A DNA stretch of 58,947 nt from Acidobacteria bacterium UBA2990 (GTDB lineage: Bacteria > Acidobacteriota > Vicinamibacteria > Vicinamibacterales > UBA8438): contig DEAE01000019.1 of assembly GCA_002347025.1 (NCBI GenBank), positions 1 through 58,947 of the forward strand, in the 5' to 3' direction. Below are positions 1-8,674 of this stretch, piece by piece (position 1 is the stretch's first letter; each line of letters starts with the position of its first letter). A program made the translations under genes and the position numbers. Below the pieces are notes generated by a model that did not search any database, was not told the origin of the DNA, and saw nothing but the letters and a program-made list of their open reading frames with translations.

Positions 1-292
1 AGCGGGTATCGGGCGCCAGAGGGGTCAGCGTCGTCTGCGCGGTCAGGTGTCGGTCCCGGGTGGTCTCGGCCCGGGCCTCCACGCCTGGTCCAGACCCGGT
101 GAGGGGCTCGGCGCGCACGCGCATGGTCGCCGGTCGGTCCGATCGGGCCCAGACCACGGCCGACACGCTCGTGACATCGCCGGCGGCGATGCCATGCGTG
201 ATGACAGGCCCGGTCTGGGCTTCGGCTGATCCAGCGGCCACGATGACCGAGGCCAGGCCGGTGCACACAAGGCGGCTTGGTAGCTTGCTCAT
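1..292 (-). CDS. PhoD-like alkaline phosphatase, N-terminal part (cut by window edge)
   Basis: Only the first ~97 codons are present; the gene runs off the left edge. It starts at the ATG at 292, preceded by a strong GAGGAGG Shine-Dalgarno. A short signal peptide ends near A-E-A-Q, placing the product in the periplasm. The next segment, G-I-A-A-G-D-V-T-S-V-S-A-V-V-W-A-R, matches the N-terminal fibronectin-like domain of PhoD-type phosphodiesterases/alkaline phosphatases, which typically carry a SGDVTxxSAVLWxR motif. The metal-binding catalytic domain lies outside the window, so activity cannot be judged. The call rests on this N-terminal motif only. Confidence 0.72.
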   Translation of the reverse strand, partial: MSKLPSRLVCTGLASVIVAAGSAEAQTGPVITHGIAAGDVTSVSAVVWARSDRPATMRVRAEPLTGSGPGVEARAETTRDRHLTAQTTLTPLAPDTR

Positions 293-501
293 CCGTTCCT
301 CCTCTAGGGAGGGCCATGGTATCAGTTCAGCTGGCCTCGACCAGCCAAAACGCCGGCCGATGGCGGGACGAGCGTCATGCAATCTGGATTGGGACCGATC
401 TTACCGCTGGCGGGCAGGGGTTTAATCCGGTGTGGGTTCACGCTTGGTCGAGGTGCTCGGCGTAGGTTGTGACTGCAGTCGTCGACCCGAGGACGCGCAT
501 A

Positions 502-3123
502 TCATCTCGACGGAAATCCCCCAACCCAGATTGGGCTCGACCACGCGACCGCGTCGTTGGCCTGGCGAACGCGAACATAGTAATAGTCGCCCTGATTTGG
601 GGCACGCTCGTCGGTATGGCTGAACGAGATGTCCCGTTCGCCGTCGGTGACGATATGCCGCAAGGTGAGGCCGTCGTCCGGGTAGTCGACGACTGGGACC
701 GCTCGCTCCAGCCTCCCAGCGGCCATTTCAGCCAGCCGTAGTCGCACATCCGTGGCAGGAATCGTCGGATGGAGGCGATACAACGGAGGGGCTGAACCGG
801 TTTCGGCCGCTTCGTCGAGGTTCAGGACGATCGCGGCGTCGGGCGAGACGTTCGACAGCCTCAACCGCAAGGAACTCGTGTCGCCCCGAGTATGGGTGGC
901 AAAGCGCACCATGTTGCCGTCCTGTTCCAGACCTTGGGTGGTTGGATTGAAGAGGTCCGTGCCCTCGACATCATCGAGCGTCGCGCCCTCGACGGACAGC
1001 ATGCCGCGCCAGTGACGCCACCCGCGAGGCGCGTCGCCCCGATTGACGGGTGCTTCCGTAGAGTGGAACGACAGCAGGAGCTCCTGGTGGGATGTGTTGA
1101 CGGCGCTCGCGGTCAGGTAGTCCCGTTCCCAGATCGGCGTGTCGTTCTTATAGAGGACGATGGAGGCGATAGGCGCGGTTCCAATCACCCGCCCCGTAAC
1201 CCGCCGCGTCCCGTCGTAGTCGGCACGTTGTCCCATCCCCGTGCCGTTGAGGCGTACATCCAAGATCAGTCGGTCGCCGGTCGTGGCATAAGTGCGACGG
1301 GTCTTCATCGCATCGAAGAGAGCGTCCCGAGAATGCTCTGGAGCGAGCACGGCGCCCAGACCTCCACGCTGGGCGAGCGAGTTCCGATTGGGCGCGGAGT
1401 AGCCGGGGTGGGAGAGGTGGTCGTCCGAGGCCGCCACGAAACCCACTTGGTGTCCGTTAGACAAGTAAGCCCGCATGAACCACTCGAACGACCCGTGCAT
1501 CGACATGACCTCGATCAACGGCTCGAGCAAGGGATCCGATTGTCGTGCGTTTCCGGGGTTGTGGGCATGCGGGATGACAAGCACTTCGTCGGGGTCGTAG
1601 ATCTCACGCAGACCCTGATAAAGCTCCGATAGGACCGGATGGTCGAGCGACGACACGAGCTGGTGTTGACCCGGCGAACGGAACAAGACGTTGTGATGAC
1701 CACCAAAACGGGCATGCCGGGTCCACTCCCATCCGAGAAACGGCGTGAACCGCCCAGGCTCGTCATACCTGAGGCTGGCGTTTTCCGTCTGTCTCCACTC
1801 GTCGGCATCAAGCCACACGTCATGCTCAGAATGCGTAACGAAGTCTAGCCGTGCGTCGTCCCGGGCGAATCGCATGAAGAAGTCGAGACTGCCAATGCCT
1901 TCCGCGAAGCCCGTGTGCCCGTGGGTGTCTCCCCAGTAGATTCTGTGGTCGGGGTCGTCGGTCACCAGGATCGGGTTCGCATTACCCTCGATGGTCCCGT
2001 TCTCAGAACGAAACGTCACCCAATACACCCCTTCCTCGGGCAATGTCATATTGAGGATGGTGATCGCTCCCTGGTCGGCCGCCGTAGTTGCCAGAACCGC
2101 ACCATTGACGAGAACCTCAAAGGCCGGAATGGGCCCTGTGGCCCGGTTGAAGAATCGGTCTTCGGCGCGTACTGACAGCTCGAATATTTCGTTCGGTTCT
2201 ACGACCGAGGGTGCGAACCCGTGCACGCCTGCCACCGTTGTTCCTTGGATGACAAACGGTTGGAGCGGGAGAGGCCTCCATTCACGCGAGCCGTCGAGAT
2301 CGACGTAAAGGGGCAACGGCATGCGCGCACTGGACGTGCTGGGGAGCAGGAGGCCCGCTCCACCACCCGTGGTGTCACCATAGGTGACGGTGACGGTTTC
2401 CCCATGGTCGAGGCGGCCGTCGGCGACGGTGAAGGTGAGGGCTGGCTGTGGCGCTCGGAAGCCCCCATGCGGACCCGAGGCCATGATGCTGTCAACAACC
2501 AGACGTGCGTCGGGATCCGTCGTGGACACGGTGATATAGCCGTCGGCGGTGGGTTCATCTGTTTGAAAGCGGCCGAAGTTGGCGCTGAAGTGGCGCGCCA
2601 CCCATACGCCCCCACCGGGTTCTACGCCGTGCGTGCCAACCGTCCAGGTTTGACGAATGGTGGCATACGAGCGGGCCTCGAACGGCCCCAACGACGCGGC
2701 GGTAAGTTCGCCCAGAGCGCCCTCTTCGTCACGCAGGGAGAACTCCCGGACCAGACGGTCCACAATGGCTCCCTGTCGACGCGCAACGGGTCCAGCTGGG
2801 GGCAGCGTGGCCTGTAGCCGCACCCGCGGTCCTTCGAGGCCGACCTCGTGTCCTGCCAGTGCATAAGCATCTACCCAATCGGCCAGTAGCGTCGCGCGAG
2901 AAGCGATCGTCCTTTCGTCGGTGGCCGTCCCTGCCACATCCCGTTTGAGGGCTTCCACCGCCTGTCGAAGCTCCGGCGTGAGATAGTCATTCTGGCGCAG
3001 GCTGGCCGTCTCGCGGGTCGTCGCCATGAGCACCACACCGACCATCACGAGCGTGCCGAAGTTGAGAGCAACGCGCTTTTGATTCAGCGTCCACATGAGC
3101 TTCAATGTATTCCTTGGCGTCAT
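502..3123 (-). CDS. DUF3604 family PHP-like metal-dependent protein, exported
   Basis: The 873-residue protein has one hydrophobic segment near residues 20-36 (signal anchor or uncleaved signal). A beta-rich N-terminal half is followed by a metal-site region starting at I-Y-W-G-D-T-H-G-H-T-G (about residues 395-405) and T-H-S-E-H-D (430-435), then P-H-A-H-N-P and A-S-D-D-H motifs. This His/Asp pattern is that of DUF3604, a PHP/amidohydrolase-like family of unknown substrate found in marine and soil bacteria. The ATG at 3123 lacks a clear Shine-Dalgarno; the in-frame ATG at codon 10 (3096) is an alternative. It lies about 200 bp upstream of the phosphatase on the same strand. Function beyond a probable metal-dependent hydrolase is not known. 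Confidence 0.85.
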   Translation of the reverse strand: MTPRNTLKLMWTLNQKRVALNFGTLVMVGVVLMATTRETASLRQNDYLTPELRQAVEALKRDVAGTATDERTIASRATLLADWVDAYALAGHEVGLEGPRVRLQATLPPAGPVARRQGAIVDRLVREFSLRDEEGALGELTAASLGPFEARSYATIRQTWTVGTHGVEPGGGVWVARHFSANFGRFQTDEPTADGYITVSTTDPDARLVVDSIMASGPHGGFRAPQPALTFTVADGRLDHGETVTVTYGDTTGGGAGLLLPSTSSARMPLPLYVDLDGSREWRPLPLQPFVIQGTTVAGVHGFAPSVVEPNEIFELSVRAEDRFFNRATGPIPAFEVLVNGAVLATTAADQGAITILNMTLPEEGVYWVTFRSENGTIEGNANPILVTDDPDHRIYWGDTHGHTGFAEGIGSLDFFMRFARDDARLDFVTHSEHDVWLDADEWRQTENASLRYDEPGRFTPFLGWEWTRHARFGGHHNVLFRSPGQHQLVSSLDHPVLSELYQGLREIYDPDEVLVIPHAHNPGNARQSDPLLEPLIEVMSMHGSFEWFMRAYLSNGHQVGFVAASDDHLSHPGYSAPNRNSLAQRGGLGAVLAPEHSRDALFDAMKTRRTYATTGDRLILDVRLNGTGMGQRADYDGTRRVTGRVIGTAPIASIVLYKNDTPIWERDYLTASAVNTSHQELLLSFHSTEAPVNRGDAPRGWRHWRGMLSVEGATLDDVEGTDLFNPTTQGLEQDGNMVRFATHTRGDTSSLRLRLSNVSPDAAIVLNLDEAAETGSAPPLYRLHPTIPATDVRLRLAEMAAGRLERAVPVVDYPDDGLTLRHIVTDGERDISFSHTDERAPNQGDYYYVRVRQANDAVAWSSPIWVGGFPSR

Positions 3124-3393
3124 CTATAGAGTGTACTTAGACGGCGATTGCCAGTCATCCACCCCGCCACTGCCCACGACAAACCACGCGCCGCAGAGGG
3201 CACTTGATAAGGCACCGCGCACCCGCATGACCGTAACTCGCCACATTGCACCGCTGCCCGGCAGCGAAGCTTGCCAAGCGGCGGTATGACAGCTTAACTG
3301 GTGGCTTAGCGGACGGGCGCACGTGGACGGAGCGATCCCCAATGGATTCCAACTCCTGTAATTTCAACAGAACAGACGCTGCTGGACGTATGC

Positions 3394-3453
3394 GAACGGG
3401 TCACTGTCGGACTGGGGAGGGGGCTGCTGGTTCAAATCCAGTCATCCCGACCA
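3394..3453 (+). repeat. tRNA T-arm/acceptor-like repeat, copy 1
   Basis: The segment ends like a tRNA: a T-stem GCTGG (3426-3430), a seven-base loop TTCAAAT, CCAGT (3438-3442), then CATCCCG and ACCA. The run TCCCGACCA resembles the 3' end of bacterial tRNA-Pro. No D-arm or anticodon arm fits upstream; instead GGGG just 5' of the T-stem can pair with TCCC, giving a short minihelix. Related copies lie at about 5084-5136, 15996-16055 and 18510-18572, all on the + strand. It is not a complete tRNA. Confidence 0.6.
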
Positions 3454-3462
3454 ATAAAAACG

Positions 3463-3501
3463 GGGCTTAATCGACGAAGTCGGTTGAGTCCTTTTGGTTT
3501 T
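3463..3501 (+). terminator. Intrinsic terminator next to the tRNA-like repeat
   Basis: A 13-bp stem (3463-3475 with 3479-3491, loop GAA, including G-T wobbles) is followed by TTTTGGTTTT. It starts ten bases after the CCA-like end of the repeat. The left arm shares GGGGCTTAATCGAC with the terminator at 42616-42652, and the whole arrangement recurs at 5145-5178 with compensating base changes. Confidence 0.7.
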
Positions 3502-3799
3502 AGGGTGCAAATAGCGTGCATGATCCTCGGGTAATCGTCCCGACCTGACTGAATAGGTCGAGTGGGGCCAACGTAGCTACGACGATATGTATCACGCGCA
3601 CGTGCGATACATTGAGCTTTCAGACAAAAATTACGAGGACGCGGTTATCGAGGATCGTGCCGTGACGAACGACTAACTAGTGCGCCTGGAGTGGAACCGG
3701 AAGCTACCACCCGTAGCTGTGTCACGGGTGTGAATTCAGCTCTATGGTGCCTGGGGGCGCCGCCAGATAGATTAAGATTGAAGACGGAGGGTTATAGAG
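3502..3799. other. Intergenic region with palindrome and short coding-like relic
   Basis: Two inverted repeats are visible: CGACCT/AGGTCG at 3541-3560 and TGTATC/GATACA at 3588-3611, the latter enclosing GCACGTGC. The palindrome could be an operator for the downstream gene at 3800. A short frame at 3557-3676 translates to a plausible protein tail with W-G-Q-R-S-Y-D-D-M-Y, reminiscent of the WGxQSxDEM tail of some secreted copper monooxygenases, but it is too short to assign. No complete gene is seen. Confidence 0.35.
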
Positions 3800-4897
3800 A
3801 TGAGGGATCGACGGCTTCTCGGGGGGATGATCGGGTTGGTGGTCGTGGGACTTGGTGGTGCCGCGGCTGCGGGGCAAGAGCGTTCCTCGGTGTCTGGCGC
3901 TTCGACCGAGCTGAACGGACGTCTGGACGCGGCGGAAGCGGCTCCCGCCCCGCAGACGGCTTGGGGGCATCCCGACCTCCGGGGTGTGTGGAACAACTCG
4001 ACAACGACGCCATACGAACGTCTGACCGAGGAAGAACGAGCTCAGGGTCGCGCGGCGCAGGCGGAGGTGCGGGCCGCTACCGATGGCACCGGCGCCGGGT
4101 GGATCGAACAAGCCGGAGCGCTCAATCGGGCGGCGCTCATCATCGACCCGCCAGATGGTCGGATCCCAACTTTGCACCCAGATGCTGTCCAGCGTCTTGT
4201 CGCCCGTGAGAACGCCAGGTCTGGCCGGGGCGAAGGGGATTCATGGCTCGATCGTAACAGCTGGGAACGGTGTATCTCTAGAACGCTGCCGATCGCGATG
4301 GTTCCCAATATCTATAACGCCAATTATCAGATCTTCCAGACCCCGGATCAAGTCGTCATTGTTATGGAGATGATCCACGAGACACGGATCATTCCGCTCG
4401 ACGGATCAGATCACGTGCCCGATGCCATCCGTCAGTGGCTTGGCGACAGCAGGGGCCGGTGGGAGGGCGACACCCTCGTGGTCGAGACGACGCGTTTTCA
4501 CAATCGCTTGGACGGGGGCGACTATCAGCCGTCACACATTATTCAGACCGGGCACCGGGGGCCGGGCGGCACGCTTCGCCTGGTTGAGCGGTTCCATATG
4601 GTCGATTCGAACACGATCGACTATCAGTTCACCGTGGAGGATCTGAAGACCTACACCGAGCCTTTCACCGTGTCGATTCCGATGACTCGACGTGACACGA
4701 CCGATCCGTTAAATCATCTCTTTGAGTATGCCTGTCACGAAGGCAACTACGGGATGGTGAACCTGCTCACCGGTGCACGGGCCGACGAACAGTTGGCATT
4801 AGACGCGGCCGCTCTAGTGTCGCAACAGCGGATCGACGCCGGGCATCCTGGAATTCGGGAGCCGGCGGTGCCTATTGTGCCCGTCGTCAGCCGGTAG
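3800..4897 (+). CDS. Secreted PDLQG/CHEGN-family protein, copy 1
   Basis: The 365-residue protein has a GGAGG ribosome binding site nine bases before the ATG and a signal peptide ending near residue 25. Family blocks in order are H-P-D-L-R-G (57-62) with T-P-Y-E-R, I-I-D-P-P-D-G-R-I-P (114-123), E-R-C (156-158), I-F-Q-T-P-D-Q-V-V-I (178-187), G-D-S-R-G-R-W-E-G-D-T-L-V-V-E-T (215-230), L-V-E-R-F (261-265) and A-C-H-E-G-N-Y-G (311-318). The two conserved Cys residues may form a disulfide in the periplasm. No catalytic motif of a known enzyme is recognised, and the function is unknown. The gene sits alone between two + strand copies of the tRNA-3'-end-like repeat. Confidence 0.88.
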   Translation: MRDRRLLGGMIGLVVVGLGGAAAAGQERSSVSGASTELNGRLDAAEAAPAPQTAWGHPDLRGVWNNSTTTPYERLTEEERAQGRAAQAEVRAATDGTGAGWIEQAGALNRAALIIDPPDGRIPTLHPDAVQRLVARENARSGRGEGDSWLDRNSWERCISRTLPIAMVPNIYNANYQIFQTPDQVVIVMEMIHETRIIPLDGSDHVPDAIRQWLGDSRGRWEGDTLVVETTRFHNRLDGGDYQPSHIIQTGHRGPGGTLRLVERFHMVDSNTIDYQFTVEDLKTYTEPFTVSIPMTRRDTTDPLNHLFEYACHEGNYGMVNLLTGARADEQLALDAAALVSQQRIDAGHPGIREPAVPIVPVVSR

Positions 4898-5058
4898 TGG
4901 TCGGGAGGACAATGGCGATTGCAAACCGTTCGTTTCGCTGATGATACGGGTATGCTCACGGCGACGCCTCTTGGGTGGAGCCTCCTAGCCAGGCGCGGCC
5001 AATAAGCCTGGTTGCTTCGAGTTGCGGCCACTGCTAGAGCGATTCTAGTTACGTGAAA

Positions 5059-5136
5059 GGTTCGAATCCAAAGTATAACCCTCGATGAGGTGACAGTCCG
5101 CGGGGTAGCTGGTTTAAATCCAGTCATTCCGAACAA
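5059..5136 (+). repeat. tRNA T-arm/acceptor-like repeat, copy 2
   Basis: GGTTCGAATCC at 5059-5069 is a canonical T-loop 11-mer without a good stem. The repeat proper follows: AGGTGACAGTCCG, then CGGGG-TA-GCTGG (5101-5112), loop TTTAAAT, CCAGT-CA-TTCCG (5120-5131). CGGGG pairs with TTCCG, so it folds as an acceptor-plus-T-arm minihelix without D and anticodon arms. It matches copy 1 closely through GCTGGTTYAAATCCAGTCAT. Confidence 0.6.
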
Positions 5137-5144
5137 TGAATACA

Positions 5145-5178
5145 GGGTTGGATCGAGTGTCTCGGTTCGACCCCTTTT
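5145..5178 (+). terminator. Intrinsic terminator after repeat copy 2
   Basis: A 13-bp stem (5145-5157 with 5161-5173, loop TGT) is followed by CTTTTCTTGTTT. The position relative to the repeat is the same as in copy 1. Stem bases differ from copy 1 but pairing is kept, which supports a selected RNA structure. The remaining bases up to 5371 hold no gene that can be supported. Confidence 0.7.
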
Positions 5179-5371
5179 CTTGTTTGGGAGCTTTGGTCAA
5201 ATTATGTTCCAACGTTCGTGGAACACTCAGCACTTGATGTGGCGTCTTTGGGACACCTCTTCTGCGTCTGGTCGGTTTGTGCCAAACTTGGCCAAATAAG
5301 CTATCGCCTTGCCACAGGTAGGTTCTTTCTGAGTATGGTGGCCCGTTCAATCTAGCAAGGGAGATGTCACG

Positions 5372-5668
5372 ATGCAGTTTGCCATCATTTACTATGGGAC
5401 AGATGCAACTGAAGATTCGGAGAAGCGAGGTCTAAATCTATTCAAGAACTGGGTGCCGCCCGCAGGCTTCAAGTTTAAGTCTCACCACGCATTCGCGGAC
5501 CGCTCAGGAGGTGTAGCAATTGTTGATGTTGACTCACCAGAAACTTTAATGGAAGCGTTGACTCCGTTTCAGGCTTACAACGACTTCACCGTGAGACCAA
5601 TCGTCGACATCGAAGCGGCTGTGCCTATCTTCGATAAGGCGATAGCGTTTCGGGATTCGGTGAGCTGA
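5372..5668 (+). CDS. DUF3303 family small cytoplasmic protein
   Basis: This 98-residue protein has no signal peptide and begins M-Q-F-A-I-I-Y-Y-G-T, after a GGGAG site nine bases upstream. The pattern of an N-terminal beta strand, the W-x-P-P-A-G-F-K-F-K segment, a G-G-V-A-I-V-D-V strand and a C-terminal P-I-V-D-I-E strand fits DUF3303, a ferredoxin-like alpha/beta-barrel family of unknown function. A second, more divergent DUF3303 gene is at 46965-47246. It stands alone between the tRNA-like repeat and the cupin gene. Confidence 0.75.
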   Translation: MQFAIIYYGTDATEDSEKRGLNLFKNWVPPAGFKFKSHHAFADRSGGVAIVDVDSPETLMEALTPFQAYNDFTVRPIVDIEAAVPIFDKAIAFRDSVS

Positions 5669-5972
5669 AGTAGGGGTTCAAAACGAAATTGAGGTGGAGA
5701 GGACACGGGGCGTAGAAGTCTGGCACTTTGTGGCACATTTGGCAGATGGCCAGTCGACTCGGTATGCCTGCTAGACCGGCGCTGACGGGTGCGTTGCCGC
5801 CGGTTCGACTTGACAGCGCCTGGCGCTGTGAGGAACTCTGGCAGTGGATTTGAAATGCGCGTCAAGGGGGAACACGATGCGCGGCAGCACCGCTGACCTG
5901 CTAGCGACGGACCCCGAATTACGTCCGGGTGAAGCCGTGAACGGCTACCGAACAACTTTGAGGAGTTAACTG
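5669..5972. other. Intergenic region with one perfect hairpin
   Basis: No gene is seen in these ~300 bases. ACAGCGC (5813-5819) pairs perfectly with GCGCTGT (5823-5829) around a three-base loop; no T-run follows, so it is not a standard terminator. The promoter and leader of the cupin gene at 5973 must lie here. Confidence 0.4.
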
Positions 5973-6509
5973 ATGGATCGTTTTATCCCATGCGGCTTGG
6001 TGCTGGTCCTGCTGGCCGGGGCTCCCGCTCTCGCTCAGGAGGGTGGCTCGACCATCATCCCCAAGCGCGAGGTGAACGAAGTGCTATTGCGGGGGCTGGA
6101 CAATCTGGCCAGCGGTGGGGCCGTCAGCGATATCGTGGTCAGGCACTTGGACGTGGGCGACGAGAATATGGGTGTCTCGGTGGTGCAGCGGAGCAAGGTG
6201 GAGGTACGGGACAACATCACCGGTATTGCCCATCCGGACCTGGACGAGATCTACTACATCGTCTCCGGTACCGGCACCATGGTCACCGGCGGTGAATTCG
6301 TCGACAAGCAGTCCAACGTCAGTCGCTTGCTGGGCCCGATGGATAGGGGAGAACTCCGTGGGGGTGTGCTGCAGTTTGTCGAACCAGGGGACATCGCCAT
6401 CATCCCCAAGGGCATGCCCCACGGCTGGCACAAGATCGACACCGATGCCATCAGCTACATCATCTTTCGCGGAGACCCCAACAAAGTGATGGACGTCAAG
6501 GTCCACTAG
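5973..6509 (+). CDS. Secreted cupin-domain protein
   Basis: The 178-residue protein has a GAGGAG site eight bases before the ATG and a signal peptide cleaved near A-L-A-Q (residue ~22). The rest is one cupin barrel: H-P-D-L-D-E-I-Y-Y-I-V-S-G-T-G (motif 1 region) and G-D-I-A-I-I-P-K-G-M-P-H-G-W-H (motif 2), with His and Glu residues suited to a single metal. Periplasmic single-domain cupins bind or transform small acids or sugars, but the substrate cannot be told. It lies 81 bases upstream of the broken alpha/beta hydrolase and could share a transcript with it. Confidence 0.8.
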   Translation: MDRFIPCGLVLVLLAGAPALAQEGGSTIIPKREVNEVLLRGLDNLASGGAVSDIVVRHLDVGDENMGVSVVQRSKVEVRDNITGIAHPDLDEIYYIVSGTGTMVTGGEFVDKQSNVSRLLGPMDRGELRGGVLQFVEPGDIAIIPKGMPHGWHKIDTDAISYIIFRGDPNKVMDVKVH

Positions 6510-6590
6510 CGACGTGACGTCAGACGGCCATCGCCGAGCCACCTCACGACATCTGGGTTTTCGGCACGATGATCAACCAAGAGGACAGAT

Positions 6591-7444
6591 ATGGACCCGA
6601 TCCGACGCAGGATACTCAAAGCTGGTGCAGTGGCGACGGCCATGGCGGCAACGCCGCGCGTGTTTACGCAACAGGCTGTGCAGGGAGGGGATGGCATGTC
6701 CGTATACGAAAGGGGGTCCGTTCGTATCACCTACGAGGAATCCGGTTCGGGCTTTCCGTTGTTGCTCATCGCCGGCGGGGATTGAACTCGACGATGTCCC
6801 GGCTGATTACCAGCCCCTTCAACCCGATCGCCGAATTTAGCGACGAGTACCGCTGCATCTACGCGGACCTGCGCAACGCGAATGACGGCGAGTCGTCCGG
6901 CCCGCTCGAGATTGACCGGCCGTGGGATTCGTATGCCGATGACCATCTCGGCCTGATGGATTTTCTGGGCGTGGACAAGTTCATGGTGCTGGGCTTTTGC
7001 ATCGCCGGTCCCTTCATCTGGAACCTTTTGGAGCGGGCGCCGGATCGTGTCGTCGCCGCCGTGCCGGCGCAGCCGGTCGGATTCGATCCGGATATGCCAG
7101 ACGTGATGTACGATCTCAGCTTGCGCGGGTGGGCTCAGACGTTGGTCGAGCGCCGGCCGGAGATCACGATGGAGATGGCCGATCAGTTTCTGACGAAGAT
7201 GTTTCGCACTGATGCCGACTTCGTGTTCACCGTGACCCGAGATTTCGTGCGCACCTGTCAGACGCCCGTGCTGATCCTGCCGGATGATTCGGCGGCCCAC
7301 TTCTATGGTGCCGCCATGGAAGCCGCAATGCTTGCGCCTAAGGCCGAACTGAGCATGTTCCCGTGGAAGGTGCCGACCGAGTTGATTCCCTTGGCGGTGC
7401 GTCAGGTACGCTCATTCCTCCGGGCGCATCGGCCTGCTGCGTAA
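6591..7444 (+). pseudogene. Alpha/beta hydrolase with Tat signal, frameshifted
   Basis: The N-terminus at 6591 has a Tat-type signal (R-R-R-I-L-K-A-G) and reads to L-L-L-I-A-G-G at ~6780, where a stop follows. The remainder continues in the next frame from L-N-S-T-M-S-R-L to the end at 7444. Adding one G to the GGGG run at 6776-6779 restores one reading frame of ~285 residues. The nucleophile elbow reads L-G-F-C-I-A-G, with Cys where most family members have Ser, and the C-terminal part keeps P-V-L-I-L-P-D-D and P-W-K. The break may be a real mutation or a homopolymer error in the sequence. Confidence 0.75.
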
Positions 7445-7769
7445 GCGGTGTTAAGGGCCCATTCGGCCACGACCACCATGGCCACCGAAGCACTCTGCCC
7501 CTCAAACGTCACGGTGATGGTGGACGTCCACGCCGCCAATCGCCAGCAGTGGCAGGGGTGGACTCCGCAGTTATCGTGACGTCGTCGTGATGTCAGCGCG
7601 CGCAAAATGCAGAGTCGCAACTATACTGAACCTGGGCAGGCGCTTGACGGAACTGGCCGCGAAGGCAAACGTGGACGGACAAAAACAACACTGTGGGTAA
7701 ACTGTCGCCCGAGAAGCTAAGCCTGGCCGGACTGCTCGGCCGAACTGGCGACACTAGAGGGAGGATGCA
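7445..7769. other. Intergenic region without recognised gene
   Basis: These ~325 bases show no gene I can support on either strand. A small inverted repeat GGCCG/CGGCC lies near 7727-7744, just before the GGGAGGA ribosome binding site of the gene at 7770. The region probably carries that gene's promoter. Confidence 0.4.
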
Positions 7770-8609
7770 ATGAACAGAAAGCCTGCGTTAACGCTCGCCG
7801 CTGTCGGGCTCTCAACCGCTCTTGGGGTGCCGCCGACGTTCGGCCAGCATGCGGCCCCAGGTAACATGAGTGTCCTGATTGTCTGCGGGGACGAAAACGG
7901 CACCTACGCCAAATGCACAAGCCTTGACGACCGCTCCCTCGAGCTCCATCTGCGTCTCGATTTGGGACACCATGTAACCATGATGCCTGATGACACCGAG
8001 GAGGCAGAAATGCAGGCGGCGGCCGACGCGGCGGACTTGCTAATCATCCCAGAGTCGGTGAGCTCTACCGGGGTCGGCACGAAACTAACTGCAACATCGA
8101 CGCCGATCATCAACATGGAGGCGTTCCTGCAGGATGAGTTTCAATTCGTGGATCCGGACAGTCAAAGTGTCGATCCTGGCTCGCCAGAGGGAGGTGCCGG
8201 AGGCACCGTTGAAGACCCGACCGGCGAGGTTGACGTCGGCCACTTTGGGTCCATCCCTGGGGAGACCGATATTGTTATTGTGGACCCTTCACACCGGCTG
8301 GCGGCAGGACTGTCTGGGCGGGTGACCGTCTACACCATCCCAGCGGAGATCAACTGGGCCGTGAATGAGGTGTTGGCACCAGGGGTTCAGTCTGTGGCTG
8401 CCCTTCCGGACTACCCTGAAGCGCAGTCGATCTACTTCATTCTCCCAGGCGATGCGCTCTTCGACGGCTCGCCCTCGCCAAACCTGCGTATCTCGCTCTT
8501 CACCGAGAACAACAACGACCTTGGTACGTATCATCGGATGACGGAAGAAGGCCATCGGCTCTACGACGCGGCGCTTAACTGGGCGTTGACATACAGTTCT
8601 GGGAGGTAG
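7770..8609 (+). CDS. Secreted ThuA/GATase1-like protein of unknown function
   Basis: The 279-residue protein starts after GGGAGGA and has a signal peptide ending near F-G-Q. The mature part begins with a Rossmann-like strand M-S-V-L-I-V-C-G-D, then L-G-H-H-V-T-M-M-P-D-D, A-D-L-L-I-I-P-E-S-V and T-P-I-I-N-M-E, the order seen in ThuA-like class I glutamine-amidotransferase folds. A conserved-looking D-P-S-H-R-L-A-A-G-L-S-G segment follows. No Cys-His-Glu amidotransferase triad is evident. It is 65 bases upstream of the PQQ-type propeller gene and in the same direction. Assignment is by fold impression. Confidence 0.6.
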   Translation: MNRKPALTLAAVGLSTALGVPPTFGQHAAPGNMSVLIVCGDENGTYAKCTSLDDRSLELHLRLDLGHHVTMMPDDTEEAEMQAAADAADLLIIPESVSSTGVGTKLTATSTPIINMEAFLQDEFQFVDPDSQSVDPGSPEGGAGGTVEDPTGEVDVGHFGSIPGETDIVIVDPSHRLAAGLSGRVTVYTIPAEINWAVNEVLAPGVQSVAALPDYPEAQSIYFILPGDALFDGSPSPNLRISLFTENNNDLGTYHRMTEEGHRLYDAALNWALTYSSGR

Positions 8610-8674
8610 GACACAGCAAAGGGGAGCGTAGGCCACAGTGTCTGTGACGCTGACGACATCGAGAGGAGAGAATC

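Noticed and set aside
892..1632. Long + strand open frame opposite the DUF3604 gene
   Set aside because: GC-rich antisense shadow without recognisable protein features.
3377..3453. Complete tRNA-Pro gene ending at CCGACCA
   Set aside because: Only the T-arm and acceptor 3' strand fit; there is no D-arm, anticodon arm or matching 5' acceptor strand at the right distance. It also lacks the G-U pair and tag frame of tmRNA.
6783..6785. TGA in the alpha/beta hydrolase as selenocysteine
   Set aside because: The frame after this TGA does not encode the hydrolase; the protein continues in another frame, so a one-base shift explains it.
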